NCBI GenBank assembly: GCA_022709775.1
Contig: JAKLIE010000105.1
Coordinates: forward strand, 1-6,628
Source of the DNA: Pseudomonadota bacterium
Lineage (GTDB): Bacteria > Pseudomonadota > Gammaproteobacteria > Burkholderiales > Casimicrobiaceae
Direction of reading: 5' to 3'
Length of the DNA: 6,628 nt
Shown: positions 1-6,515 of the stretch, piece by piece
How the letters are laid out: every line of letters begins with the position of its first letter
Position numbering within the stretch: the stretch's first letter is position 1
Notes under the pieces: model-generated
The model's input: the letters and a program-made list of their open reading frames with translations, nothing else
Database searches by the model: none
Told to the model about the DNA's origin: nothing
Program-made: the position numbers and the translations under genes

Positions 1-388
1 CTTCCTGTTCGACAAGGACCCGCTGTTCGCGCGGCTCAACCTGACCGACGACGAGTACGCGCTCTACGAGAAGATCTACTCGCACCTGAAGCCGCAGGTG
101 CCGGCCCCCGACCTCGTGATCTACCTTCAGGCGCCGGTCCCCGTGCTGGTCGATCGCGTGCAGCGGCGCGGCAGCGACTACGAGCGCACGATCGAGGAGT
201 CCTACCTCGCGCGCGTGGCCGACACCTACACGCGCTTCTTCTACCGGTACGACGGCGCGCCGCTCATGATCGTCAACAGCGAGCGACTCAACTTCGTCGA
301 CGATCCCGGCCACTTCGCGTTGCTGCTCGAGCGCATCGCGTCGATGCGCGGCCGGCGGGAGTTCTTCAACCTTGGCCAATCCGCCTGA
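1..388 (+). CDS. Deoxynucleoside kinase (deoxyadenosine/deoxyguanosine kinase family), C-terminal part
   Basis: The frame is open from base 2 to the TGA at 386-388, giving 128 residues; the true start and the P-loop lie upstream of the window. Enzymes of this family phosphorylate deoxynucleosides with ATP in the cytoplasm (purine deoxynucleoside salvage). The visible part matches the second half of the family: FLFDKDPLF near the beginning, then KPQVPAPDLVIYLQAP (the core strand before the LID), RVQRRGSDYER (the arginine-rich LID that closes on ATP), TRFFYRY, and an ending in RREFFN. A GTG at 98 opens a shorter frame but lies inside the conserved KPQVPAPDL block, so it is not a start. The last 17 nt overlap panB, which suggests a shared transcript. 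A kinase gene just ahead of panB is a known betaproteobacterial arrangement (often with folK further upstream, not visible here). Substrate preference cannot be read from this fragment. Confidence 0.88.
   Translation, partial: FLFDKDPLFARLNLTDDEYALYEKIYSHLKPQVPAPDLVIYLQAPVPVLVDRVQRRGSDYERTIEESYLARVADTYTRFFYRYDGAPLMIVNSERLNFVDDPGHFALLLERIASMRGRREFFNLGQSA
357..361 (+). promoter_or_regulatory. Ribosome binding site for panB
   Basis: GGGAG lies 10 nt before the TTG at 372, inside the end of the kinase gene. It is the best Shine-Dalgarno match near the panB 5' end and supports TTG as the start. No ATG or GTG in this frame lies between the TTG and the conserved region at a plausible place: the first in-frame GTG and ATG fall at about residues 31 and 39, already at or close to the core barrel. 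Confidence 0.5.
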
Positions 389-1220
389 CGCCGCGCCCTA
401 CGGCGCCCCCGTTCCGCCGGCGCGCACCGGCCGCCTGACGCTGACTGCGATCGCGAAGCTGGTGTCCGCGGGCGAAAGGCTCGCGATGCTGACCGCGTAC
501 GACGCGAGCCTCGCGGGCGTGTGCGACCGCGCGGGCGTCGACATCCTGCTCGTCGGCGATTCGCTCGGCATGGTGATCCAGGGGCACCCCACGACGCTGC
601 CGGTCGAGCTCGCGCACGCGCTCTACCACACGCGGTGCGTCGTCGCCGGATCCACGCGGCCGCTCGTGATCACCGACCTGCCGTTCGGCACCTACCAGGC
701 GAGCCCCGAGGACGCGTTCCACGCGTCCGCGGCGGCGCTCCAGGCCGGCGCGCAGATGGTGAAGATCGAGGGCGGCGAGTGGATCGCGCGCACGGTCGAG
801 TTCCTGACGAAGCGCGGCGTGCCGGTCTGCGGACACGTGGGGCTCACGCCGCAGTCGGTGAACGCGCTCGGCGGCTTCCGGGTCCAGGGCAGGACCGCCG
901 AGGCCGCGGATACGATGCTCGCCGATGCGAAGGCGCTCGAGCGCGCCGGCGCGTCTATGATCGTCGTCGAGTGCGTGCCGCGCGACCTGGGCTCCCGGCT
1001 CGTGCGCGAGTCCGGCGTGCCGATCATCGGGATCGGCGCGGGCCCCGGCTGCACGGGCCAGGTGCTGGTGATCCAGGACGCGCTCGGGATCCAGCCCGGC
1101 AAGGCGGCGCGGTTCGTGCGCAACTTCATGACCGGGCACGACAGCATCGAGCGGGCGATCGCCGCGTACGTCGCCGCCGTGAAGGACGGCTCGTTCCCGG
1201 CGGCGGAGCACTGCTTCTGA
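372..1220 (+). CDS. panB: 3-methyl-2-oxobutanoate hydroxymethyltransferase (ketopantoate hydroxymethyltransferase)
   Basis: PanB transfers a hydroxymethyl group from 5,10-methylene-tetrahydrofolate to alpha-ketoisovalerate to make ketopantoate, the first committed step of pantothenate synthesis, in the cytoplasm. The protein is 282 residues, against about 264 in E. coli; the extra length is an N-terminal leader rich in Pro and Ala (about residues 1-22). Family hallmarks are intact: VGDSLGM with metal ligand D63, TDLPF with D102, KIEGGEW with K131 and E133, [10 protein letters not shown] at 154-163, GGFRVQGR at 167-174, VECVP with the catalytic-type E200, and GIGAG at 220-224. Small departures from the usual consensus are IQDALG (235-239 region) where His-Asp is common, and the ending PAAEHCF where PGPEHSF-like endings are common. 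The TTG start overlaps the upstream kinase by 17 nt; panC follows after 31 nt, so the three genes are probably co-transcribed. The exact start is less certain than the identity. Confidence 0.97.
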   Translation: MANPPDAAPYGAPVPPARTGRLTLTAIAKLVSAGERLAMLTAYDASLAGVCDRAGVDILLVGDSLGMVIQGHPTTLPVELAHALYHTRCVVAGSTRPLVITDLPFGTYQASPEDAFHASAAALQAGAQMVKIEGGEWIARTVEFLTKRGVPVCGHVGLTPQSVNALGGFRVQGRTAEAADTMLADAKALERAGASMIVVECVPRDLGSRLVRESGVPIIGIGAGPGCTGQVLVIQDALGIQPGKAARFVRNFMTGHDSIERAIAAYVAAVKDGSFPAAEHCF

Positions 1221-1237
1221 GACATCGGCGCGACAAC

Positions 1238-1243
1238 GAGGGG
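1238..1243 (+). promoter_or_regulatory. Ribosome binding site for panC
   Basis: GAGGGG sits 8 nt before the ATG at 1252, in the 31-nt gap after panB. It is strong and well spaced, and fixes the panC start at MKICHT, which fits the N-terminus of the family. Confidence 0.75.
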
Positions 1244-1251
1244 ACGACGCG

Positions 1252-2109
1252 ATGAAGATCTGCCACACCGCCGCCGACCTGGCCCGCGAGCTCGCGGGTG
1301 CAGGGCGCGTCGCCTTCGTGCCGACGATGGGGAATCTGCACGAGGGCCACCTCGCGCTGACGCGGCTCGCGCGCGCGCGAGGCGATGCCGTCGTCGCGAG
1401 CATCTTCGTGAACCGGCTGCAGTTCGGGCCGAACGAGGACTTCGACCGCTACCCGCGCACGATGGACGCGGACCGCGCGGGCCTCGAACGCATGGGCGTC
1501 GACGCGCTGTTCGCGCCGACCGAGCACGAGATGTACCCGGTGCCGCAGCTCTACCGCGTGAAGCCGCCGCCGCTGGGCGAGGAACTCGAGGGCGAGTTCC
1601 GTCCCGGGTTCTTCGACGGCGTGTGCACCGTCGTGCTGAAGCTCTTCAACCTGGTGCGTCCGCAGGTCGCGGTGTTCGGCAGGAAGGACCGCCAGCAGCT
1701 CGAGATCGTGCGCGGCATGGTTCAGCAGTTCAACCTGCCGATCGGGATCGTCGGCTGCGAGACGGTGCGCGCCGACGACGGACTCGCACTGTCGTCGCGC
1801 AACGGCTACCTGTCGCCTTCCGAGCGGGCCGAGGCGCCGCGGCTCCACCGGGTGCTGCGCGGCATCGCGGACGCGATCGCGGCCGGCCGCCGCGACTACG
1901 CGAACCTCGAGGCGGACGGCCGCTCGGAGCTCGCCCGCCACGGCTGGCGGGTCGATTACGTCGCGGTCCGCCACGGCCTCGGCCTGCGCATCCCGCACCC
2001 GGAGGCGCTCGACCAGCCGAACCTGCTGATCGTGCTGGGCGCGGCGAAGCTCGGCGCCACCCGGCTCATCGACAACGTCGACGCGGTCCCGAAGCCCGAC
2101 CAGGACTGA
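1252..2109 (+). CDS. panC: Pantoate--beta-alanine ligase (pantothenate synthetase)
   Basis: PanC condenses pantoate with beta-alanine using ATP, through a pantoyl-adenylate, to give pantothenate; it is a cytoplasmic dimer in characterised relatives. The 285-residue length is typical. In order: [10 protein letters not shown] at 24-33 (the HIGH-type nucleotide site, H30 and H33), [19 protein letters not shown] at 52-70 (N54 and Q57 for pantoate), [14 protein letters not shown] at 120-133, the ATP loop GRKDRQQL at 143-150 (K145 and Q149 kept), and LALSSRN at 178-184 (KMSKS-like; S181, S182, R183). The C-terminal small domain holds the repeated-looking run ending in GATRLIDN. Unusual points are R55 where Pro is common (FVNPxQF) and R147 where an aromatic is common (KDYQQ). 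No catalytic residue is missing. It follows panB at 31 nt with its own strong ribosome site, so the pair acts in one pathway from one transcript. panD and the ketopantoate reductase gene are not in the window. Confidence 0.97.
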   Translation: MKICHTAADLARELAGAGRVAFVPTMGNLHEGHLALTRLARARGDAVVASIFVNRLQFGPNEDFDRYPRTMDADRAGLERMGVDALFAPTEHEMYPVPQLYRVKPPPLGEELEGEFRPGFFDGVCTVVLKLFNLVRPQVAVFGRKDRQQLEIVRGMVQQFNLPIGIVGCETVRADDGLALSSRNGYLSPSERAEAPRLHRVLRGIADAIAAGRRDYANLEADGRSELARHGWRVDYVAVRHGLGLRIPHPEALDQPNLLIVLGAAKLGATRLIDNVDAVPKPDQD

Positions 2110-2221
2110 CGACGGGGAGCCGCGGATCGGCAACCGACGTCCCGCGACTGGACGCACGCGACGGATCGGACGAGGATAGGCGGGCCCGCGTCCGCCGGCC
2201 GTCACGATCCGGTCATCGACG

Positions 2222-2242
2222 CGAGCCACGATGCTCGATTTT
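2222..2242 (+). terminator. Weak terminator-like hairpin after panC
   Basis: CGAGC (2222-2226) can pair with GCTCG (2233-2237) around a 6-nt loop, followed one base later by TTTT (2239-2242), the only T run in the 147-nt gap between panC and the Bug gene. The stem is only 5 bp and the T run short, so it may be chance in GC-rich DNA. No convincing -35/-10 promoter was recognised in 2110-2256 for the downstream gene. Confidence 0.22.
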
Positions 2243-2256
2243 CCCCTACCCGACCG

Positions 2257-3246
2257 ATGCGTCCGACTCCCATGACCCTCCTGCGCCGCTGCGTCGCCGT
2301 GCTTCTCTCCCTTTGCCTCCTGCCGGCAATGCCGGCGCTCGCGGAGGGCACCTACCCGACGAAGCCGATCCGCCTCGTCGTGCCTTTCTCGCCGGGGGCG
2401 GGGACCGACACGGTGGCGCGCTTCGTCGCGCAGAAGCTTTCCGAGCGTCTGGGGCAGCTGGTCGTCGTCGACAACCGCACCGGCGCGGGCGGCGCGATCG
2501 GCGCGGCCGAGGTCGCGAAGGCGGAGCCCGACGGCTACACGCTGCTGTTCGTCGCCTCGCCGTTCACGACCGTCGCCGCGTCGGCGAAGAACCCCGGATA
2601 CGATCCCGTCGGCCAGTTCGTGCCGGTCGCTCCCATCGCGTCGGGGCCGCTCGCCTTCGTCGTCCATCCCGCCGTCAACGCAACGACGATGCGCGAGTTC
2701 GTCGAGCTCGCGCGCCGCGAGCCGGGCAAGCTCAACTACGGCTCGGCGGGACCAGGCAGCGTCAACCACCTCGCGCTCGAGCTCCTGATGGCGCGGACCG
2801 GCACGACCATCGTGCACGTGCCCTACCGCGGCATCGCCGACGCGACCAAGGACCTGCTCGGCGGAACCCTGCAGGCGATGACCGCGTCGATTCCCGCCGC
2901 GCTTCCTCTCGCGGCGGACAGGCGCGTGCGCGTGCTGGCGGTCACCGGCCCGAAGCGGATCCCGCAGATGCCCGACGTTCCGTCATGGCAGGAACAGGGC
3001 GTCGCGAACGCCGAGGTGATCAACTACTGGGGCATCGTCGCGCCGGCGGGCACGCCCCGCGAAGCGATCGCGAAGCTCAACGCCGAGACGCGCCGCGTGC
3101 TCGCGCAGGCCGACGTCCGCGAGCGACTCGAGCGCGAGGGCGCGGAGCTGATCCCGGGCGATCCGGAGCGTCTCGGACTGCTGATCGCGGGCGACCTCGC
3201 GAACTGGAAGAAGCTCATCACCGAGGCGCGGCTGGCGTTCGAGTAG
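2257..3246 (+). CDS. Bug/TctC-family periplasmic solute-binding protein (tripartite tricarboxylate transporter receptor-like)
   Basis: Members of this family are secreted periplasmic receptors that bind small carboxylates or related organic acids and feed TctAB-type carriers, or act in sensing. The 329-residue product starts with an Sec signal peptide: basic R10-R11, hydrophobic core about 13-24, and an ALA|E signal peptidase I site after A29. The mature protein begins TYPTKPIRLVVPFSPGAGTD, the family signature, followed by VVVDNRTGAGG (69-79), EPDGYTLLF (90-98), LNYGSAGPGS (159-168), HVPYRG (187-192), KDLLGGTLQA (198-207), VLAVTGPKRIPQMPDVPS (226-243) and WGIVAPAGTP (258-267). The ATG at 2272 is an equally plausible start that still leaves a complete signal peptide; neither ATG has a clear Shine-Dalgarno sequence. 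No tctA or tctB lies nearby, so it is an orphan receptor, as is common in Burkholderiales. The ligand cannot be told from sequence; a link to pantothenate synthesis is not supported beyond adjacency. Confidence 0.93.
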   Translation: MRPTPMTLLRRCVAVLLSLCLLPAMPALAEGTYPTKPIRLVVPFSPGAGTDTVARFVAQKLSERLGQLVVVDNRTGAGGAIGAAEVAKAEPDGYTLLFVASPFTTVAASAKNPGYDPVGQFVPVAPIASGPLAFVVHPAVNATTMREFVELARREPGKLNYGSAGPGSVNHLALELLMARTGTTIVHVPYRGIADATKDLLGGTLQAMTASIPAALPLAADRRVRVLAVTGPKRIPQMPDVPSWQEQGVANAEVINYWGIVAPAGTPREAIAKLNAETRRVLAQADVRERLEREGAELIPGDPERLGLLIAGDLANWKKLITEARLAFE

Positions 3247-3267
3247 CGGCCGTCGCGCCCCCCGGAC

Positions 3268-3312
3268 GCGCGCGTTGCGCGCTTCACTCGGCGATGGCGC
3301 CGGAAGCTCCGG
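3268..3312. terminator. Possible bidirectional terminator region between convergent genes
   Basis: The 87-nt gap between the Bug gene stop (3246) and the minus-strand EamA stop (3334) holds two small perfect hairpins: GCGCGC (3268-3273) with GCGCGC (3277-3282) around a 3-nt loop, and CCGGA (3300-3304) with TCCGG (3308-3312) around AGC. Neither is followed by a T run on either strand. Position between convergent genes makes a terminator role likely, but the composition makes short hairpins frequent by chance. Confidence 0.3.
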
Positions 3313-3333
3313 GCGGCCGGTGGATCGCCGGGT

Positions 3334-4212
3334 TCAGAACGTCCTTCGTGGCTTGAGCGCCAGCACGTTGCCCGCGACGGCGAGCGCGACGCCGAGCACC
3401 GCGGGCCACGTCCAGCGGTAGCCCTCGAACATCGTCGAGAGCAGCATCGCGATCACCGGCGTCGACACGCCGACGTACGAAGCGGGACCCGCGCCGACCT
3501 TCGCGAGCAGCGTGAGGTACGCGCCGAACGCGACGACGCTGCCGAACACCGCGAGGTACGCGAGCGACAGCACGTACGGCAGGCGCGGATCGAATGTCCA
3601 CGCGGCGCCCTGCCCGAGCGCGACGACCGCGGCGACCGCTGCGCCGTAGAGCATCCCCCACGCAGTCGTCGGCAGCACCGGCAGTCCGGCGGCGTGATTG
3701 CACACCGCGACCAGATTGCCGCCGGTGGCGATCGCGGTCGCCACCAGCGCGTACAGGATGCCGAGCGCAGCCGACCCGCCCCGGCGCGCGGCGTCGAGCT
3801 CCGGAAGGAACAGCAGCGCCACGCCGCCGACGCCGAGCGTCGCCGCCGCGAGCATCCGCACGGTGACCGGGGTCCCGAACGCGAGTCGCATGCCGATCGG
3901 GCTCATGAACACGATGGTCGAGAACACCACCGCGACCAGTCCCGACGACACGTGGGCTTCCGCGTAATAGACGGCGACGTAGTTGATCCCGAACATCATC
4001 GCGCCCCACGCGGCGAGCCGCGCATGCTCGGCCGCCGGGAACCGCATCCGCCGGCCCGTCGCCGCGCACCACGCGCCGAGCAGCGCGCCCGCGAGCGCGA
4101 ACCGGTAGACGACCGACACGGTCGGCGACACCTGGCCCAGCTGCCAGGTGATCGCGATCCACGTCGAGCCCCAGATTGCCGTGCAGATCGCGAACAGCCA
4201 CGCGACGCTCAT
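3334..4212 (-). CDS. EamA/DMT-superfamily membrane transporter (drug/metabolite exporter)
   Basis: This is an inner-membrane protein of 292 residues with about ten hydrophobic segments, arranged as two EamA repeats (roughly 1-135 and 148-286) as in RhaT/YdcZ/PecM-like exporters. Seen in the sequence: the N-terminal AIWGSTWIAI (12-21), the VYRFALAG segment (35-42), PIGMRLAFGTPVT in the first repeat, and the typical second-repeat run SVVAFGAYLTLLAKVGAGPA (225-244), then SYVGVSTPVIAMLLSTMFEG and a closing helix VLGVALAVAGNVLAL ending in a basic KPRR tail. The start ATG at 4212 is preceded 7 nt upstream by GAGG and overlaps the stop of the glycosylase gene by 4 nt (ATGA), so it is the last gene of the minus-strand operon. 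The frame is open far upstream of 4212, but that translation is Arg/Ala-rich noise antisense-free of any membrane segment. Family members export amino acids, metabolites or drugs; the substrate here is unknown. Confidence 0.92.
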   Translation of the reverse strand: MSVAWLFAICTAIWGSTWIAITWQLGQVSPTVSVVYRFALAGALLGAWCAATGRRMRFPAAEHARLAAWGAMMFGINYVAVYYAEAHVSSGLVAVVFSTIVFMSPIGMRLAFGTPVTVRMLAAATLGVGGVALLFLPELDAARRGGSAALGILYALVATAIATGGNLVAVCNHAAGLPVLPTTAWGMLYGAAVAAVVALGQGAAWTFDPRLPYVLSLAYLAVFGSVVAFGAYLTLLAKVGAGPASYVGVSTPVIAMLLSTMFEGYRWTWPAVLGVALAVAGNVLALKPRRTF

Positions 4213-5339
4213 CGATCCGCCTCGGAGACGGCGGCGCCCCTTGCGGCCGTTCGCGCGAAGATGCGGAGCGCGGCGAGCTCGTCGTCGAGCGCGCGGCGGA
4301 ACGCGGAGTCGCGCGGCTTCGATCCCGCGTAGCCCGCGTCGAACGCGAGCTTCCCTGCGTCGGGCGCGGCGTTGATCCAGCCCACCGCGCGGTCGCGCCA
4401 CAGTATGGGCAGCGCATAGTAGCCGTAGACGCGCTTCGCCGCCGGCGTGTAGGCCTCGAACCGGTACGGCCAGCCCCAGAGATGCTCGAAGCGGCGGCGG
4501 TCCCAGACGACCGGATCGAACGGCGCGAGCGCGCGCACGCGATCGTCGACCTCCGCTTCGCGCGGGTCCTCGTCCGCAGGCCACAGGTAGCGGACGCGAT
4601 CGACGGTCGCCGACGCCACCGCGTCGTCGGCCACGAAGCGCGCGAGCGCGCGCTCCCTGGCCCCGTCGTCGAGACCCCGGCCGCCGACCATCCGGGCGAG
4701 CTGGCGCAGCGTGCCCTCCGGGAGCGGCGCGTAGAGTCGCAGCAGCATGCCCAGCAGCACTTCCGCGCGGCGACGCGGCGGCTCCGCACGCGCCCGCTCG
4801 GGCATCGGCGCGTAGACGCGTATGCCGGACTCGCGCCGCACGACGCGCGCGAGCCCGCGGTACTGGAGCATGTCGAGCGCGCGCGTCGACGCCGACGACG
4901 ACCCGCCCCAGCCGCTCCTCATCGTGGCGGCGCCGAGCTCCTGCGCCAGGGCGCGCGGATGCAAGGCGCCTCGGGCGCGCAGCTGCCGCAGCACCCGCTT
5001 CGCGAGCCCCGGATGCTCGCGCTCGACGCGCCAGGCGACGTCGTGCCCGCGCGGATGCAGACGCCGTGCGTTCCCGGCAGGCATCACGCCGTAGACGTGC
5101 AGGTACGCTTCGTCGAGCGGATGCGCCGCGTAGGCGCGGTCGAGATCCCCGGCCCGGTAGCCGGCGACGCGATGGCGCAGGATCAGGTCCTGCGCGCACG
5201 CCGGCGCGCGGATCGGATCGTACTGGACGAATCCCAGCCGCGCGACGGCGTCGGGGGGCGAGGCCGACGATGCAAGCGTCCGCGCGACCGCGTAGCGCCG
5301 CAGCGCCGGCAGGTCGACGAGGGCTCCCCGGCGCGTCAC
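4209..5339 (-). CDS. Winged-helix DNA glycosylase of the YcaQ/AlkX (HTH_42) family
   Basis: The family is built of tandem winged-helix domains. Characterised members (E. coli YcaQ/AlkX; Streptomyces AlkZ) excise N7-alkylated bases and unhook DNA interstrand crosslinks. The 376-residue product has the hallmark regions: GFVQYDPIRAPACAQDL at about 36-52, containing the catalytic-type Q-x-D (Q39, D41) that marks the YcaQ/AlkX branch as opposed to the Q-x-Q of AlkZ; HPLDEAYLHVYGVMP (73-87); a winged helix around 109-180 with SGWGGSSSASTRALDMLQYRG; and the very conserved C-terminal block LAPFDPVVWDRRR (271-283), then WGWPYRFEAYTPAAKRVYGY (288-307) and LPILWRDRAVGWI. The middle residue of Q-x-D is Tyr, where aliphatic residues are usual in E. 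coli-like members. The start is GTG at 5339 with GAGGG 4 nt upstream; it overlaps the upstream permease stop as GTGA and its own stop overlaps the EamA start as ATGA. Activity and substrate are inferred from family only; many homologues are annotated simply as DNA-binding winged-helix proteins. Confidence 0.9.
   Translation of the reverse strand: MTRRGALVDLPALRRYAVARTLASSASPPDAVARLGFVQYDPIRAPACAQDLILRHRVAGYRAGDLDRAYAAHPLDEAYLHVYGVMPAGNARRLHPRGHDVAWRVEREHPGLAKRVLRQLRARGALHPRALAQELGAATMRSGWGGSSSASTRALDMLQYRGLARVVRRESGIRVYAPMPERARAEPPRRRAEVLLGMLLRLYAPLPEGTLRQLARMVGGRGLDDGARERALARFVADDAVASATVDRVRYLWPADEDPREAEVDDRVRALAPFDPVVWDRRRFEHLWGWPYRFEAYTPAAKRVYGYYALPILWRDRAVGWINAAPDAGKLAFDAGYAGSKPRDSAFRRALDDELAALRIFARTAARGAAVSEADR
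4220..4223 (-). promoter_or_regulatory. Ribosome binding site for the EamA transporter
   Basis: Minus-strand GAGG, 7 nt before the ATG at 4212 and inside the end of the glycosylase gene. It supports this ATG as the start rather than any codon in the long open frame further upstream. Confidence 0.65.
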
Positions 5340-6502
5340 GCCGCCCTCAGCGCGTCCACGATCTTCATGCGCGCCGCGCGCGTCGCGGGCAGGAACCCGC
5401 CGACGAAGCCCATCGCGAGCGAGAAGGCGAGCGACGAGGCGACGATGCCGGGCGTGAGCGCGAACGAGAACGCGAGCTCGGCGAAGGTCTGGAAGTTCAT
5501 CGTCGAGATCGAGATCGCCTGCATCGCCGACGCACCCGCGAGCCCGACGACGCCGCCCAGGAGCCCCAGCAGCAGCGACTCGACGAGGAACGCCGCGAGG
5601 ACCGCGCGTCGCGGGAAGCCGAGCGCGCGCAGCGTGCCGATCTCGCCGGTGCGCGAGGCCACGCTCGCGTACATCGTGATCATCGCGCCGATGATCGCGC
5701 CGATCGAGAAGATGACCGAGATCGACGTGCCGAGGTAGGTGATGAACTTCGACAGCGCCTCGGACTGGTCGGCGTAGAAGCGCGTCTCCCGCTTGGCCTC
5801 GAGCGTCAGGCGCGGATCCGCCTCGATCGCCCGGCGCACCTCGTCGAAGCGGGAGCCGTCCGCAAGCCGGAAGATCACCGACGAGAAGCCCAGGCGGCGG
5901 AACGCCTGCAGCATCTGCTCGGCATCGCCCCAGATCTCGGAATCGAAGCCGGTGCGTCCGGCGTCGAAGATGCCGACGACCGTCCAGTCGCGCGTGGCGA
6001 ATCGCACGGTCTCGTCGAGCCCCGCACCGCGGAACCCTTCCGCGACCGAGCGGCCCGCGACGACCTCGGCCGTCCCGGGGCGCGGCAGGCGGCCCTCGAC
6101 GATGCGCGCCTGCGGGCGCAGCGCGTAGCCCTCGGGCGTGACGCCCCGGATCACCACGTTGGAAGACTTCCCCGAGTCGCGCTTGGGCAGCGTGATCAGA
6201 ACGACCGGCTCCTTGGACACGGCGGGCCGGCCGTCGGCGCCGGTCGCGATGCCGGGCAACGACTCGACGATCGCGGCCTGCCGGCGGTCGATGCCGCTCT
6301 GGATCTCGGTCTGAGAGCCGCGGCGGATCACGACGACGTTGTCGTCGCTGCCGGTCGCCACGAGCGTGCGCTCGAGCCCGGCGGCGAGCATCAGCACCGT
6401 GGCGAACACGTAGACCACGAGCGCCATGCCGCCGGCGGTAAGCGCGGTCGTGAGCCGGCGCGCCGCCAGGTTGCGGAGGACGTAGGAGAACGGGATGCGC
6501 AC
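5336..6502 (-). CDS. ABC transporter permease, FtsX/MacB-like
   Basis: This is an inner-membrane permease of 388 residues with the MacB/FtsX layout: a cytoplasmic amphipathic start (MRIPFSYVLRNLAARR), TM1 at about 20-42, a large periplasmic domain at about 45-255 (MacB_PCD-like), then three TM helices at about 258-280, 301-328 and 350-372. The FtsX-domain signature SRTGEIGTLRALGFPRRAV (283-301) and the closing PATRAARMKIVDALRA (372-387) are clear. In this family the permease does not carry its own ATPase; a separate LolD/MacB-type ATPase, often with an HlyD-like periplasmic adaptor, is expected upstream, beyond the window. Members move lipoproteins, peptides, drugs or work mechanically across the envelope, and the substrate here is unknown. 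The start is GTG at 6502, 13 nt after the stop of another permease, with only a weak purine stretch as ribosome site; the next in-frame ATG (M26) is inside TM1 and is rejected. Its stop overlaps the glycosylase GTG by 4 nt. Confidence 0.92.
   Translation of the reverse strand: MRIPFSYVLRNLAARRLTTALTAGGMALVVYVFATVLMLAAGLERTLVATGSDDNVVVIRRGSQTEIQSGIDRRQAAIVESLPGIATGADGRPAVSKEPVVLITLPKRDSGKSSNVVIRGVTPEGYALRPQARIVEGRLPRPGTAEVVAGRSVAEGFRGAGLDETVRFATRDWTVVGIFDAGRTGFDSEIWGDAEQMLQAFRRLGFSSVIFRLADGSRFDEVRRAIEADPRLTLEAKRETRFYADQSEALSKFITYLGTSISVIFSIGAIIGAMITMYASVASRTGEIGTLRALGFPRRAVLAAFLVESLLLGLLGGVVGLAGASAMQAISISTMNFQTFAELAFSFALTPGIVASSLAFSLAMGFVGGFLPATRAARMKIVDALRAA
5344..5348 (-). promoter_or_regulatory. 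Ribosome binding site for the YcaQ-like glycosylase
   Basis: Minus-strand GAGGG, 4 nt before the GTG at 5339 and inside the end of the permease gene. Spacing is slightly short but, with the GTGA overlap, it makes GTG the best start; the protein N-terminus then fits the family's leading helix (LPALRRYAVARTL). Confidence 0.55.
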
Positions 6503-6515
6503 GGCCGCCGTTCGT

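Noticed and set aside
98..388. A separate 96-residue gene starting at GTG 98
   Set aside because: The same frame is open back to base 2 and encodes conserved kinase sequence before the GTG, so it is part of a truncated larger gene.
2162..2211. Inverted repeat CGGATCG / CGATCCG with an inner GGCGG / CCGCC stem in the panC-Bug gap
   Set aside because: The 7-bp arms are 36 nt apart, the region between pairs only partly, and no T run follows. It is not distinguishable from chance in GC-rich sequence, nor does it match a known riboswitch I could recognise.
2287..2343. Lipoprotein signal (lipobox) in the Bug protein around LSLC
   Set aside because: The residue before Cys is Leu, not Gly/Ala/Ser, and a good signal peptidase I site (ALA|E) lies a few residues later.
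1126..2817. A 563-codon minus-strand open frame spanning panC and the Bug gene
   Set aside because: It lies antisense to two confidently identified genes and its translation is an Arg/His/Asp/Val-rich run without domains. Long antisense open frames are expected in DNA of this GC content.
1623..3356. A 577-codon plus-strand frame bridging panC and the Bug gene
   Set aside because: It is out of frame with both genes, Arg/Pro/Ala-rich, and shows no recognisable domain.
4213..5199. An N-terminal extension of the EamA frame that would give a 621-residue fusion protein
   Set aside because: The extension is Arg/Ala-rich, has no domain, overlaps the glycosylase gene on the same strand in another frame, and the ATG at 4212 has a good ribosome site and a typical EamA N-terminus.
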